Made by a program: the position numbers and the translations under genes. 64,000 bases of DNA from Actinomadura syzygii. Lineage in GTDB: Bacteria; Actinomycetota; Actinomycetes; Streptosporangiales; Streptosporangiaceae. The stretch spans positions 496,001 to 560,000 of the forward strand of contig NZ_VSFF01000003.1 in the NCBI RefSeq assembly GCF_008085905.1. The letters are read 5' to 3'. Below, one piece after another: positions 1-8,138 of this stretch (within the stretch, counting starts at the first letter, position 1; every line of letters begins with the position of its first letter). A model generated the notes under the pieces. That model was not told where the DNA came from. It worked only from the letters and a program-made list of their open reading frames with translations, and searched no databases.

Positions 1-1
1 G

Positions 2-202
2 ATGGTCCGCGACCAGGTCGGGCCGGTCGCCGCGCTGAAGGAGATCACGGTCGTCGGCGCGCTGCCGAAGACGCGGTCGGGCAAGATCCTGCGCGGGGTG
101 ATGCGCGGCATCGCCGACGGGGAGGACGTGAACGTCCCGTCCACGATCGAGGACCCGGACGTCCTGGACGAACTGCGCCCCGTCCTGCGCAAGGCCCCCT
201 AG
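2..202 (+). CDS. prpE: propionyl-CoA synthetase, C-terminal end (partial)
   Basis: This is the last 66 codons of an acyl-CoA synthetase; the rest lies upstream of the window. The end carries LPKTRSGKILRG, the C-terminal AMP-binding-enzyme motif whose Lys (of GK) serves the adenylation half-reaction and is often acetylated. The following IADGE and VPSTIEDPDVLDEL are typical of propionyl-CoA synthetase PrpE, which makes propionyl-CoA from propionate, ATP and CoA in the cytosol. Acetyl-CoA synthetase is the main alternative, because only the tail is visible. It ends 18 bp from the convergent GlsB-type gene, and a CGCCCTAGGGCG palindrome (217-228) lies between the two. Confidence 0.8.
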   Translation: MVRDQVGPVAALKEITVVGALPKTRSGKILRGVMRGIADGEDVNVPSTIEDPDVLDELRPVLRKAP

Positions 203-220
203 GAGCCCTTGGAGGACGCC

Positions 221-532
221 CTAGGGCGCGTGGGGCGGGCGGGGCCGTCTCGGCGGCGGAACGATCCGCTTCGGCCAGCACACCGCCACCAGGAACACGC
301 TCGCCACGGCGATGCCGAGCTGGAGGAGGAACTCCCAGAAGCTCCAGCCGTTCCAGCCGCCGCTTCCCAGGCCGAACACGTGGGCGAGGCCGGTCCCGGC
401 GAACGCGGCGACGACGCCGACCGCGACCGTGCACCAGACCGGCATGGTCTCCCGGCCCGGCGCGACCAACCGTCCCAGCACCCCGACGACCGCGCCAAGC
501 ACGACGGCCGCGGCGAGCCCCCCGACGCTCAT
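221..532 (-). CDS. GlsB/YeaQ/YmgE-family membrane protein
   Basis: The product is 103 residues with three hydrophobic segments (about residues 5-25, 33-50 and 68-88) and Gly-rich helices (VLGAVVGVLGRL), the look of the GlsB/YeaQ/YmgE transglycosylase-associated family. These small inner-membrane proteins are linked to envelope stress, but their biochemical role is unknown. A longer frame reaches 565. The ATG at 532 is preferred because GGAGGGG lies about six bases upstream. The C-terminus is short, basic and proline-rich (RIVPPPRRPRPP). It is monocistronic and convergent with the prpE tail. Confidence 0.72.
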   Translation of the reverse strand: MSVGGLAAAVVLGAVVGVLGRLVAPGRETMPVWCTVAVGVVAAFAGTGLAHVFGLGSGGWNGWSFWEFLLQLGIAVASVFLVAVCWPKRIVPPPRRPRPPHAP

Positions 533-670
533 CTCGTCCCCTCCGCATCCCAGGGCGGCGAACACCCGGTCAAGGGAAGCCCTACCCGGAGTATCGGTCC
601 CGACACGAGCCCGCCGATCAGTCGCGCCCCGGGCAAAGTCCAGGGCGCGCGGACCGAGGGCGGGGCGCGG

Positions 671-1678
671 TCAGCGGACGATGAGCGCGCGGCGCTGCCG
701 GGCGACCAGCTCGCCGATGACGGGCGCGCCCGAGATCTCGCCCGCGATCAGCAGGCCGCCGGAGACCTGCGCGTCGGCGAGCAGCAGCCGCTCCTCCTCG
801 GCGATCCGCCGGAAGTCGGTGTGCGGGGACACCCACGACAGGTTCCGCCGCGTCCCGCCGGGGACGAACCCGTGCCGCACCGCCGAGCGGGCGCCGTCCA
901 GGTACTCGACGGCGGAGGCGTCCACGACGGCCGTGACGCCGCTCGCCCGCGCCAGCTTGTAGAGGTGGCCGAGCAGCCCGAACCCGGTGACGTCGGTGGC
1001 GCACGCGACGCCGCGCTCCAGCGCGGCGAGCCCGGCCGCCGCGTTCAGCGCGGTCATCGTGTCCACGGCGTGCGCGAACACCTCCCCGGTCGCCTTGTGC
1101 CGGGCGTTGAGGACGCCGACGCCGAGCGGCTTCGTCAGCGTCAGCGGGACGCCGGGACGGCCCGCGTCCAGCCGCAGCAGCCGGTCCGGGTCGGCGACGC
1201 CGGTGACGGCGAGGCCGTACTTCGGCTCGGGGTCGTCGACGCTGTGCCCGCCCGCGATCGCGCAGCCGGCGAGCGCGGCGACGTCCCGGCCGCCGCGCAG
1301 GACCTCGCGGGCGAGCTCGGCGGGCAGCGCGTCCACGGGCCAGCCGAGCAGGTTGAGCGCCATCAGCGGCTCGCCGCCGATCGCGTACACGTCGGACAGC
1401 GCGTTCGCGGCGGCGATGCGGCCCCAGTCGTAGGCGTCGTCGACGACGGGGGTGGAGAAGTCGGCGGTGGACACCACGGCCCGGCCGCCGTCCATCCGCA
1501 GCACCGCGGCGTCGTCGCCGTCCTGGCCGCCGGCGAGCAGCTCGCCGTCGCGGTCGGCGGGGCCGCCGCCGGTGAGGCCGGCCACCACGCGCTCCAGCTC
1601 CGCCGGGGGGATCTTGCTGGCGCAGCCGCCGCCGTGCGCGTACTGCGTGAGGCGGGCTGCCGGGGCGAGGCGGGTCAC
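671..1678 (-). CDS. selD: selenide, water dikinase
   Basis: SelD makes monoselenophosphate from selenide and ATP, the selenium donor for Sec-tRNA synthesis. The 335 residues match the family length. The N-terminal Gly-rich loop HGGGCASKIPP holds the catalytic Cys (C19) and Lys (K22), so this is the Cys form and not a selenoprotein; the second loop Cys of E. coli SelD is Ser here. The AIRS-like core (DDAAV, STADFSTPVVDD, NALSDVYAIGG, GGHSVDDPEPKYGLAVTG, TDVTGFGLLGH) is intact. It starts at GTG 1678 and looks leaderless (see the promoter). tRNA-Sec and fdhD lie within 3.1 kb on the other strand, but selA and selB are not in the window. Confidence 0.95.
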   Translation of the reverse strand: MTRLAPAARLTQYAHGGGCASKIPPAELERVVAGLTGGGPADRDGELLAGGQDGDDAAVLRMDGGRAVVSTADFSTPVVDDAYDWGRIAAANALSDVYAIGGEPLMALNLLGWPVDALPAELAREVLRGGRDVAALAGCAIAGGHSVDDPEPKYGLAVTGVADPDRLLRLDAGRPGVPLTLTKPLGVGVLNARHKATGEVFAHAVDTMTALNAAAGLAALERGVACATDVTGFGLLGHLYKLARASGVTAVVDASAVEYLDGARSAVRHGFVPGGTRRNLSWVSPHTDFRRIAEEERLLLADAQVSGGLLIAGEISGAPVIGELVARQRRALIVR

Positions 1679-1684
1679 CGGAAA

Positions 1685-1714
1685 ATTTAACGCACAACTA
1701 CCTCAAATGATCAA
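1685..1714 (-). promoter_or_regulatory. putative leaderless selD promoter
   Basis: On the minus strand a TTGATC -35 (1709-1714) is separated by 18 bp from a TTAAAT -10 (1685-1690), six bases before the GTG start at 1678. There is no Shine-Dalgarno, so the transcript probably begins at or next to the start codon. This stretch is AT-rich compared with its surroundings. Confidence 0.45.
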
Positions 1715-1812
1715 CAACCGGACAGTACGGGTCCGGTCACGACGGGCGAGATCCGCCGCGACCGGCGCGCAACCGGGGTCCGACCTGGGACGGAATCGGG
1801 CCGGGGGGTTGT

Positions 1813-1827
1813 CCGAACCTCGTTCGG
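1813..1827. promoter_or_regulatory. inverted repeat in the selD / acyl-CoA synthetase divergent region
   Basis: CCGAAC-CTC-GTTCGG is a perfect 6-bp dyad with a 3-bp spacer. It overlaps a TTGTCC -35-like hexamer (1810-1815) about 70 bp upstream of the acyl-CoA synthetase start. This suits a repressor operator, but no cognate regulator is visible nearby. Confidence 0.25.
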
Positions 1828-1889
1828 CATGATGCGATTCCCCTCTGCAAGTCTTCACTTACATTCGGGAACCGACAGCGAGGGGCGAC

Positions 1890-3761
1890 ATGGGCATCCA
1901 GGAGCAGCGGCGCGGCCTCGACCCGGCCGACCTCGACCTGACCGGCCGCGACCAGGCCGTCGCGGAGCGGACGGTCTGCACCACGCTCGCCGCGACCGCC
2001 GAGCGGCACGGCGGCAGGCCCGCCTACTCCGACCGGATCGGCGCCGAGTGGCGGACGCTGACCTGGGCCGAGACCCGGACGCTGGCGCTGGAGACGGCCG
2101 CCGGGTTCGCCGCGCTCGGGCTGGAGCCGGGCGACGCGGTGGCGCTGATGATGCCGAACCGGTCCGAGCACGTCCTCGCCGACCTCGGCGCCGTCCACGC
2201 GGGCGGCGTCCCGACGACCGTGTACGGGACGCTCGCGCCCGACCAGATCGCGTTCGTCGCCGGGGACTGCGCGGCCCGGTACGCCGTCCTGGACGGGAAG
2301 GCGCAGCTCGACCGCTGGCTGCCGGTGCTCGACCGGCTCCCCGGGCTCCGGACGGTCGTCGTCGTGGACGCCGACGCCTGCCCGCCCGGCGACCGCTTCC
2401 TCACCTGGGACGCCCTGACCGCGCTCGGCCGCGAGCGGCTCGCCGCCGACCCGGCCGAGGTCGACCGCCGCTGGCGGGCCGTCGCGCCGGACGACACCGT
2501 CACGCTGCTCTACACGTCCGGGACGACCGGCGACCCCAAGGGCGTCCTGATCACGCATTCGATGGTGCTGCACGAGGCGGAGATGGTGCGGCGGACGTCG
2601 GTGCTGCCCGACCACCCGTCCGGGGTGTCCTACCTTCCGTTCGCGCACATCGCCGACCGGGTGCTGAGCTACTACCTGCCCGTCGGGCTCGCCTCGCACG
2701 TCCACTTCTGCCCGGACCCGGCCCAGCTCACGACGGTCCTCGCCGAGGTCAGGCCGCACTCGTTCTTCGGCGTCCCGCGCGTCTGGGAGAAGATCATGGC
2801 GGGGATCCAGGCCGTGCTGGCGGCCGAGCCGGACGAGGCGCGCAAGCGGGCCGTCGCCGCCGCGCTCGACGCGGGCCGCGCGCACGTCGCGGCCCAGGAG
2901 TACGGCAACGCCCCCACGCCGGAGGTCACCGCCGCGTTCGAGGCCGCGGACACGGCCGTCCTGACCCCGATGCGCGCCCTGCTCGGGCTGGACCGGGTGC
3001 GGCAGGCGTCCAGCGCCGCCGCGCCGCTGCCCGTCGAGGTCGCCCGGTTCTTCGCCGGGCTCGGCATGAAGATCTTCGACGCCTACGGAATGACGGAGAC
3101 GACCGGCGCGATCACCGCGAACCTGTCCGACTCGTTCAAGCTCGGCACGGTCGGGCGCCCGTTCGACGGCGTCGAGCTGCGGCTCGCCGCGGACGGGGAG
3201 ATCCTCGTCCGAGGCGCGACCTGCTCGCCCGGCTACCTGAACCGCCCGGCGGCGACCGCCGACCTCATCGACCCGGACGGCTGGATCCGGACCGGCGACG
3301 TCGGCCGCCTCGACGCGGACGGCTTCCTCACCGTCGTGGACCGCAAGAAGGAGCTGATCATCACGGCGGGCGGGGAGAACGTCGCGCCGTCCCTGGTCGA
3401 GAACCACCTGAAGGAGCACCCGCTGATCGGCCAGGCCCTCGCGTTCGGCGACCGCCGCCCCTACGTCGTCGCGCTGATCACCCTGGACGGCGAGGTCGCC
3501 CCCGTCTGGGCCGCCGCCCACGGGGTCGACACCGCCGACCTGGCGGCGCTCGCCGAGCACCCGATCGTCCTGGCGGAGGTGGGGAAGGCCGTCGAGGACG
3601 CGAACGCGCGGCTCGCCCGCGTCCAGCAGGTCAAGCGGTGGCGGCTGCTGCCCGCCGAGTGGACGGCCGAGAGCGAGGAGCTCACGCCGACGCTCAAGCT
3701 GCGGCGGCGGGTCGTGCACGCCAAGTACGCGGCCGCCCTCGACGGCCTGTACGACCGCTAA
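1890..3761 (+). CDS. long-chain fatty-acid-CoA ligase (FadD15-type)
   Basis: A 623-residue AMP-forming synthetase that activates fatty acids as acyl-adenylates and then acyl-CoAs. Motifs in order: P-loop LLYTSGTTGDPKG (about 205-217), THSMVLHEAEM, YLPFAHIADR, YGMTETTG (about 399-406), GWIRTGDVG and DRKKELIITAGGENV (about 470-495), and a C-terminal TLKLRRR holding the catalytic-Lys region. The FAHIADR segment and overall length place it with bacterial FadD15-like long-chain ligases rather than acetyl-CoA synthetases. The start has GAGGGG a few bases upstream. It sits inside the selenium locus, and its stop codon overlaps the likely -10 of tRNA-Sec. No functional tie to selenium is evident. Confidence 0.88.
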   Translation: MGIQEQRRGLDPADLDLTGRDQAVAERTVCTTLAATAERHGGRPAYSDRIGAEWRTLTWAETRTLALETAAGFAALGLEPGDAVALMMPNRSEHVLADLGAVHAGGVPTTVYGTLAPDQIAFVAGDCAARYAVLDGKAQLDRWLPVLDRLPGLRTVVVVDADACPPGDRFLTWDALTALGRERLAADPAEVDRRWRAVAPDDTVTLLYTSGTTGDPKGVLITHSMVLHEAEMVRRTSVLPDHPSGVSYLPFAHIADRVLSYYLPVGLASHVHFCPDPAQLTTVLAEVRPHSFFGVPRVWEKIMAGIQAVLAAEPDEARKRAVAAALDAGRAHVAAQEYGNAPTPEVTAAFEAADTAVLTPMRALLGLDRVRQASSAAAPLPVEVARFFAGLGMKIFDAYGMTETTGAITANLSDSFKLGTVGRPFDGVELRLAADGEILVRGATCSPGYLNRPAATADLIDPDGWIRTGDVGRLDADGFLTVVDRKKELIITAGGENVAPSLVENHLKEHPLIGQALAFGDRRPYVVALITLDGEVAPVWAAAHGVDTADLAALAEHPIVLAEVGKAVEDANARLARVQQVKRWRLLPAEWTAESEELTPTLKLRRRVVHAKYAAALDGLYDR

Positions 3762-3764
3762 GAT
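3759..3764 (+). promoter_or_regulatory. -10 box of the tRNA-Sec gene, overlapping the upstream stop codon
   Basis: TAAGAT lies exactly 7 nt before the mature 5' end of tRNA-Sec, and its first three bases are the TAA stop of the acyl-CoA synthetase gene. No good -35 is visible. The tRNA may therefore start at or very near its mature 5' end, or also be made by read-through. Confidence 0.4.
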
Positions 3765-3771
3765 CACCGGC

Positions 3772-3864
3772 GGAGGCGTGTGAGCGCCTGGTGGCCTCCC
3801 CGGCCTTCAAAGCCGACGGTCCCGAGGATCTCGGGACGGCGGGTTCGATTCCCGTACGCCTCCG
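3772..3864 (+). tRNA. selC: tRNA-Sec (anticodon UCA)
   Basis: The fold is that of a bacterial selenocysteine tRNA. It has an 8-bp acceptor stem (GGAGGCGT with ACGCCTCC at 3856-3863) plus discriminator G, an anticodon stem GGC/GCC with loop anticodon TCA at 3807-3809, and an unusually long variable arm (GTCCCGAG/CTCGGGAC, 8 bp). The T arm has 5 bp around TTCGATT. The CCA end is not encoded. It reads UGA when a SECIS element and SelB are present. With selD and fdhD alongside, the likely client is a selenocysteine formate dehydrogenase elsewhere in the genome. Confidence 0.95.
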
Positions 3865-3893
3865 CTCCCCCGTGCCGCGCCGGACGCGCGACG

Positions 3894-3899
3894 TAACGT
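3894..3899 (+). promoter_or_regulatory. -10 box, leaderless start of the DUF3099-like gene
   Basis: TAACGT is followed after 6 nt by the ATG at 3906, with no convincing Shine-Dalgarno. This suggests that transcription begins at or beside the start codon. Confidence 0.35.
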
Positions 3900-3905
3900 G
3901 AGGGT

Positions 3906-4142
3906 ATGAGGCGGCGCAAGGTGGCGTACGGGATCATGATGGGGATCTGCCTCACCCTGCTCGTCCTGGCATGGGCGGTGGTCCGGCGGTACTCGCACGA
4001 GGCCGCGTTCGCGATGTCCATGGCGGCGCTCGTGATCCCGCCGTTCGCGGTCATCGTGGCGAACTGGAACATCGACCGCACTGACGACTCGGACCGCGCC
4101 GACGACTCGAACCGTTCCGACCGCATGGACCGCCGCGGGTGA
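3906..4142 (+). CDS. small membrane protein, DUF3099-like
   Basis: The product is 78 residues with two predicted membrane helices (about 8-27 and 35-54). The pattern MMGICLTLLVLAWAVVR followed by IPPFAVIVANW resembles actinobacterial DUF3099 proteins of unknown role. The C-terminal tail after residue 58 is low-complexity and rich in Asp, Arg and Ser (repeated DDS, DR units), and the underlying DNA is internally repetitive. The stop overlaps the GTG start of the TRIC gene (GTGA), so the two are translationally coupled. The family assignment is tentative. Confidence 0.6.
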   Translation: MRRRKVAYGIMMGICLTLLVLAWAVVRRYSHEAAFAMSMAALVIPPFAVIVANWNIDRTDDSDRADDSNRSDRMDRRG

Positions 4143-4765
4143 GCGGGCCGGCCGTCGCGTCGGCGCTGGACCTCGCCGGGATCTTCGTGTTCGCGGTGTC
4201 CGGCGCGCTAGCCGCCGTCCGGCAGCGGCTGGACGTCGTTGGGATGGTGGTGCTCGCCGGGATCACCGCGCTCGGCGGCGGGATCGTCCGCGACCTGATG
4301 ATCGGGGCGGTGCCGCCCGCGGCGTTCACCGACCTCGGCTACGTGCTGGTGCCGCTCGCCGCGTCCGCGCTGGTGTTCTTCTGGCATCCGCAGGTGACGC
4401 GGCTGTTCCCGGCGGTGCTGCTGTTCGACGCGGCCGGGCTCGGCCTGTTCTGCACGACCGGGACGCTCAAGGCGCTCGACCACGGCCTGTCGCCGGTGCA
4501 CGCCGTGCTGCTCGGCGTCGTGACGGCGGTGGGCGGCGGCGTCCTGCGCGACGTGCTGGCCGGGCACATCCCGAGCGTCCTGTACGACCGGCAGCTGTAC
4601 GCGCTGCCCGCGCTGCTCGGCGCCGCCGCCGTCGCCGCCGCGGACGCGGCCGACCTGCACGGCGGCGCCGTCACCGCGGGCGCGGCCGTCATGGCGTTCG
4701 CGATGCGGGTGCTCGCCATGCGGTACGGCTGGCGGGCGCCCCTGCCGCGCGGCGTTCCGGACTGA
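4139..4765 (+). CDS. TRIC cation channel family protein
   Basis: A 208-residue integral membrane protein with seven hydrophobic helices arranged as two homologous halves, each with the TRIC/UPF0126 glycine signature: [16 protein letters not shown] (about 41-56) and [17 protein letters not shown] (about 124-140). TRIC channels conduct monovalent cations, and prokaryotic members work as trimers in the cytoplasmic membrane. GTG start at 4139, overlapping the previous stop. fdhD follows 19 bp later from its own promoter-like box. Confidence 0.85.
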   Translation: MSGPAVASALDLAGIFVFAVSGALAAVRQRLDVVGMVVLAGITALGGGIVRDLMIGAVPPAAFTDLGYVLVPLAASALVFFWHPQVTRLFPAVLLFDAAGLGLFCTTGTLKALDHGLSPVHAVLLGVVTAVGGGVLRDVLAGHIPSVLYDRQLYALPALLGAAAVAAADAADLHGGAVTAGAAVMAFAMRVLAMRYGWRAPLPRGVPD

Positions 4766-4771
4766 ACCGGG

Positions 4772-4777
4772 TACCGT
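4772..4777 (+). promoter_or_regulatory. -10 box, leaderless start of fdhD
   Basis: TACCGT sits 7 nt before the ATG at 4785. No Shine-Dalgarno is present in the 19-bp gap after the TRIC gene, so fdhD may be transcribed as a leaderless message. Confidence 0.35.
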
Positions 4778-4784
4778 AGCCGGC

Positions 4785-5597
4785 ATGGGGCGGATCACCG
4801 TGCGCAGGCCCGTGCTGAAGCTGACCACCTCCGGCGCGCGGGGACGGCGTCCCGACACGCTCGCCGTCGAGGAGCCGCTGGAGATCCGCGTCGCGGGCAA
4901 GCCCCTCACGATCACGATGCGCACCCCCGGGCACGACTTCGACCTCGTGGCCGGGTTCCTCGCCGCCGAGGGCGTGATCGGCTCCGCCGCCGACCTCGCG
5001 ACCATGCGCTACTGCGCCGACACCGACGAGCAGAACACCCTGGACGTGGCGCTCGGGCCCGGCGTCCCGCCCCCGGACGAGTCGATGACCAGGGCGTTCA
5101 CGACGACCAGCGCGTGCGGGGTGTGCGGCAAGTCGAGCATCGAGGCGCTGCGCGACGACCGCCCGTACGACGTGGCGAGCGATCCCGTCAGGCTGACGCC
5201 GGACGTGCTGGCCGCGCTCCCGGGCCGACTGCGCAAGGCGCAGCGGGTCTTCGACCGGACGGGCGGCCTGCACGCCGCCGGGCTGTTCGACGCCGACGGC
5301 GAGCTGCTCGCGCTGCGCGAGGACGTCGGCCGCCACAACGCGGTCGACAAGGTCGTCGGCTGGGCGCTGCGGCAGGGGCGGCTGCCGCTGACTGGAACGG
5401 TCCTCATGGTGAGCGGGCGGGCGTCGTTCGAGCTGACGCAGAAGGCGATGACGGCGGGCGTCCCGGTGCTGGCGGCGGTGTCGGCGCCGTCGTCGCTGGC
5501 CGTCGACCTCGCCGAGGACGCGGGCATGACGCTCGTCGGCTTCCTGCGCGGCGAGACGATGAACGTCTACACCGGCGCCGAGCGCATCGCCCTCTGA
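4785..5597 (+). CDS. fdhD: formate dehydrogenase accessory sulfurtransferase FdhD
   Basis: FdhD passes sulfur from a cysteine desulfurase to the molybdenum cofactor of formate dehydrogenase, a step essential for activity. The 270 residues carry the CxxC sulfur-relay motif SACGVCGK (about C111, C114). They also have [39 protein letters not shown] and [12 protein letters not shown], all hallmarks of the family. Its place beside selD and tRNA-Sec suggests that the host formate dehydrogenase is a selenoprotein (inference); no FDH catalytic gene lies in the window. Confidence 0.95.
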   Translation: MGRITVRRPVLKLTTSGARGRRPDTLAVEEPLEIRVAGKPLTITMRTPGHDFDLVAGFLAAEGVIGSAADLATMRYCADTDEQNTLDVALGPGVPPPDESMTRAFTTTSACGVCGKSSIEALRDDRPYDVASDPVRLTPDVLAALPGRLRKAQRVFDRTGGLHAAGLFDADGELLALREDVGRHNAVDKVVGWALRQGRLPLTGTVLMVSGRASFELTQKAMTAGVPVLAAVSAPSSLAVDLAEDAGMTLVGFLRGETMNVYTGAERIAL

Positions 5598-5679
5598 CCG
5601 CCCCGGCGGCCCCTTCGTGTCGCGTCTCACGTCCGCGCGCCCCTTGACCGGGACCCCGCTCCGGGGATTTATTAACTCT

Positions 5680-6525
5680 GTGTCCAATAATGTGGCGCTC
5701 GCCCGCGTGCACGACGAGGCGGAGCTCGAGCGATTCCGGGACGTCCAGCGCCTCTGCTACCGGTGCGCGGCCGAGGTCGCGGCCACGCTGAAGCCGGGCG
5801 TGACCGAGCGCGAGACGTGCCGCCGCATGCGCCGCTGGCTGCGCGCGCACGGCGTCGACGACTGGCTGCACACCCCGTTCGCCTGGTTCGGCGACCGGAC
5901 CGCTTTCCGCGGCTTCAAGTTCCCCACCCAGTTCCTCCCGAGCGGGGCGCGCCTTGAGGAGGGCATGCCCTACATCCTCGACATGGCGCCGGTGCGGGAC
6001 GGCTACGCCGCCGACATCGGGTACGGCGGCGTCCTCGGCGAGAACCGGATCTGGGACCGGGTCGACGCCGACCTCGCCGCCTACCGGACGCTGATCCTCG
6101 ACCTGGTCCGGGAGCGGCGGACGTTCGCCGACGTCTACGCCGAGGTGGACGCCCTCATCGAACGGCAGGGCCACCAGAACCGGCACCGCAAGTATCCGGG
6201 GCGCGTCATCGGCCACCAGGTCGGCGTCATCGGCGGGATCCTCCCGAAGCGCGTCGGATTCCCGTTCGGTGTACGGTTCCTGCAGACCATCGGCCGCGAG
6301 CTGGTCAAGGAGCGCCTCGAAGGGCGCTCCCCGCTCTGGAGCGGGGCCGCCCGGTCGCAGCACCCCCCGACGCCCGGCCTGTGGGCGGTCGAGCCGCACA
6401 TCGCGTTCCGCGGCGTCGGCGTGAAGTTCGAGGAGATCCTCGTCGTTACCGAGGACGACGCCTACTGGCTCGACGACGACCTCCCCCACGTCCACCGCTG
6501 GGCCAGCTTGGAGGCCGCCAGATGA
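5680..6525 (+). CDS. M24-family metallopeptidase-fold protein
   Basis: About 281 residues with the pita-bread (creatinase/aminopeptidase P) fold. All five likely metal ligands are visible: two Asp in ILDMAPVRDGYAADIG, His in GHQVG, Glu in WAVEPHI and Glu in KFEEILVV, so a dinuclear-metal hydrolase is plausible. The substrate is unknown. A longer frame opens at 5617, but homologous sequence begins near ARVHDEAELERF. GTG 5680 is preferred, with GTG 5692 an alternative. A TTGACC (5644-5649) and AT-rich TATTAAC (5670-5676) just upstream could give a leaderless message. The stop overlaps the next start (ATGA), so it is co-translated with the EphD-like gene. Confidence 0.75.
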   Translation: MSNNVALARVHDEAELERFRDVQRLCYRCAAEVAATLKPGVTERETCRRMRRWLRAHGVDDWLHTPFAWFGDRTAFRGFKFPTQFLPSGARLEEGMPYILDMAPVRDGYAADIGYGGVLGENRIWDRVDADLAAYRTLILDLVRERRTFADVYAEVDALIERQGHQNRHRKYPGRVIGHQVGVIGGILPKRVGFPFGVRFLQTIGRELVKERLEGRSPLWSGAARSQHPPTPGLWAVEPHIAFRGVGVKFEEILVVTEDDAYWLDDDLPHVHRWASLEAAR

Positions 6526-8030
6526 CATCACCCGTTGCGCGCCGGAGGGTTCGTGGTGACGGGGTCGATCTGGCCGTCTACGAGCAGGGCGACCCGGCGC
6601 GGCCGACCGTCCTGCTGGTGCACGGGTACCCCGACACCCACGCGGTCTGGGACGAGGTCGCCGCCCTCCTCGCCGAGCGCTTCCACGTCGTCCGGTACGA
6701 CGTGCGCGGCGCGGGCGCGTCGTCACGTCCGTTCGGGCGGCGGCGCTATTCGTTCGAGTACCTGATGGCCGATCTGTGCGCCGTCCTGGACGCCGCTGCG
6801 CCCGACCGCAAGGTGCATCTCGTCGGGCACGACTGGGGCTCGATCCAGTCGTGGGAGGCGGTCTGCACGATGCCCGACCGGTTCGCGTCGTTCACGTCCA
6901 TCTCCGGGCCGTGCCTGGACCACGCCGGGCACTGGATGCGGCGCAACCTCTCCCGCCCGACGCCGGGGAACCTGAGGCGGGCGGCGGGGCAGATGGCCCG
7001 GTCCTGGTACATCTACTTCTTCCAGACGCCGCTGCTGCCCGAGCTGCTGTGGCGGGGCGGCATGTCGAAGCCGTTCATGCGCGCGCTGGAGCTGGGCGAG
7101 GGCGTCGCGGCCCGTCCCGGCCATCCCGCCCGGACGATGGGGCGCGACGCCGCCGCCGGGGTCGGCCTCTACCGCGCCAACATGCTGCGGCGGCTGCGCG
7201 CCCCCCTCGACCGGCGGACGGACGTCCCGACGCAGGTCATCGTCCCGGCCAAGGACCTGTTCGTGTCGCCGCACCTGGTGGGCGGGCTCGCCGGGCGCGT
7301 CCCGAACCTGTCGCTGCGGCCGATCGCCGCCGGGCACTGGGTGCCGCGCAGCCATCCCGGGCCCGTCGCCCGCTGGATCACCGAGCATGTCACGGGCGTG
7401 CTGGGCGGCCCGCTGAGCGCCGCCGAGGCGCGCTCGCTGCGGCGCGCCCGCGTCCGTCCCGGACGGCTTCCGTTCGACGGCTCGCTCGTCGTCGTCACCG
7501 GCGCGGGCAGCGGGGTCGGCCGCGCCACCGCGCTCGCCTTCGCCGAACGCGGCGCGGAGGTCGTCGCCGCCGACCTCGACCCGGAGTCCGCGCGGCGCAC
7601 CGCCGAGCTGGCGGGCCTGCTCGGGCCGGAGGGCCACTCCTACCAGGTGGACATGTCCGACCCCGCCGCGATGGAGCACTTCGCCAAGTCCGTCGTGCAC
7701 GAGCACGGGGTGCCGGACGTCGTCGTCAACAACGCGGGCACCGGCATGGCCGGGGCGTTCCTCGACCACACCGCCGCGGACTCGGAATGCGTCCTGGAGA
7801 TCGACCTCTGGGACGTCGTCGACGGGTCGCGGCGGATGGCCGAGCGGGGCGAGGGCGGCCGGGTCGCGCGGCGCGGCCACGACCCGGAGCGCGTCGCCGA
7901 GCAGGTCGTGGCGGCCGCGCTGCGCGACAGAGCGCCGGCGACCGGCACGCCGGAGGGGCGGCTCGCGTCCGCGGCGTCGCGGCTCTCCCTTCGACTCGGG
8001 CGCGTCCTGGCCCGCGCCGGCTCGAACTGA
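6522..8030 (+). CDS. EphD-like alpha/beta hydrolase - SDR fusion with degenerate SDR half
   Basis: 502 residues. The N-terminal half (1-300) is an epoxide-hydrolase-type alpha/beta hydrolase. It has oxyanion HGYPD, nucleophile Asp in LVGHDWGS, acid Asp in VPAKDLF and His in AAGHWVP. The C-terminal half (about 320-502) starts as a short-chain dehydrogenase, with TGAGSGVGRA NADP-binding and NNAGTG motifs. Then DLWDVVDGSRRMAERGEGG jumps directly to DPERVAEQVV, so the Ser and YxxxK catalytic segment is missing. The mycobacterial relative EphD has the same two-domain plan and, as I recall, about 590 residues; the shortfall equals the missing part. Probably an active hydrolase with a nucleotide-binding relic. 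Start ATG 6522. Confidence 0.82.
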   Translation: MTSPVARRRVRGDGVDLAVYEQGDPARPTVLLVHGYPDTHAVWDEVAALLAERFHVVRYDVRGAGASSRPFGRRRYSFEYLMADLCAVLDAAAPDRKVHLVGHDWGSIQSWEAVCTMPDRFASFTSISGPCLDHAGHWMRRNLSRPTPGNLRRAAGQMARSWYIYFFQTPLLPELLWRGGMSKPFMRALELGEGVAARPGHPARTMGRDAAAGVGLYRANMLRRLRAPLDRRTDVPTQVIVPAKDLFVSPHLVGGLAGRVPNLSLRPIAAGHWVPRSHPGPVARWITEHVTGVLGGPLSAAEARSLRRARVRPGRLPFDGSLVVVTGAGSGVGRATALAFAERGAEVVAADLDPESARRTAELAGLLGPEGHSYQVDMSDPAAMEHFAKSVVHEHGVPDVVVNNAGTGMAGAFLDHTAADSECVLEIDLWDVVDGSRRMAERGEGGRVARRGHDPERVAEQVVAAALRDRAPATGTPEGRLASAASRLSLRLGRVLARAGSN

Positions 8031-8138
8031 CCGCCCCACCGGTCCCCGTTCGGGCGTTTCGCCGGGCAGTGCCGCGGAACGGTTTACCGGCGCGGGGTTC
8101 CACCGCGGCCCGGAACATGCGACCTTGGCAGGAACAGG

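Noticed and set aside
1610..1640. Selenocysteine in SelD itself
   Set aside because: The active-site codon is a Cys codon (TGC) and the frame has no internal TGA.
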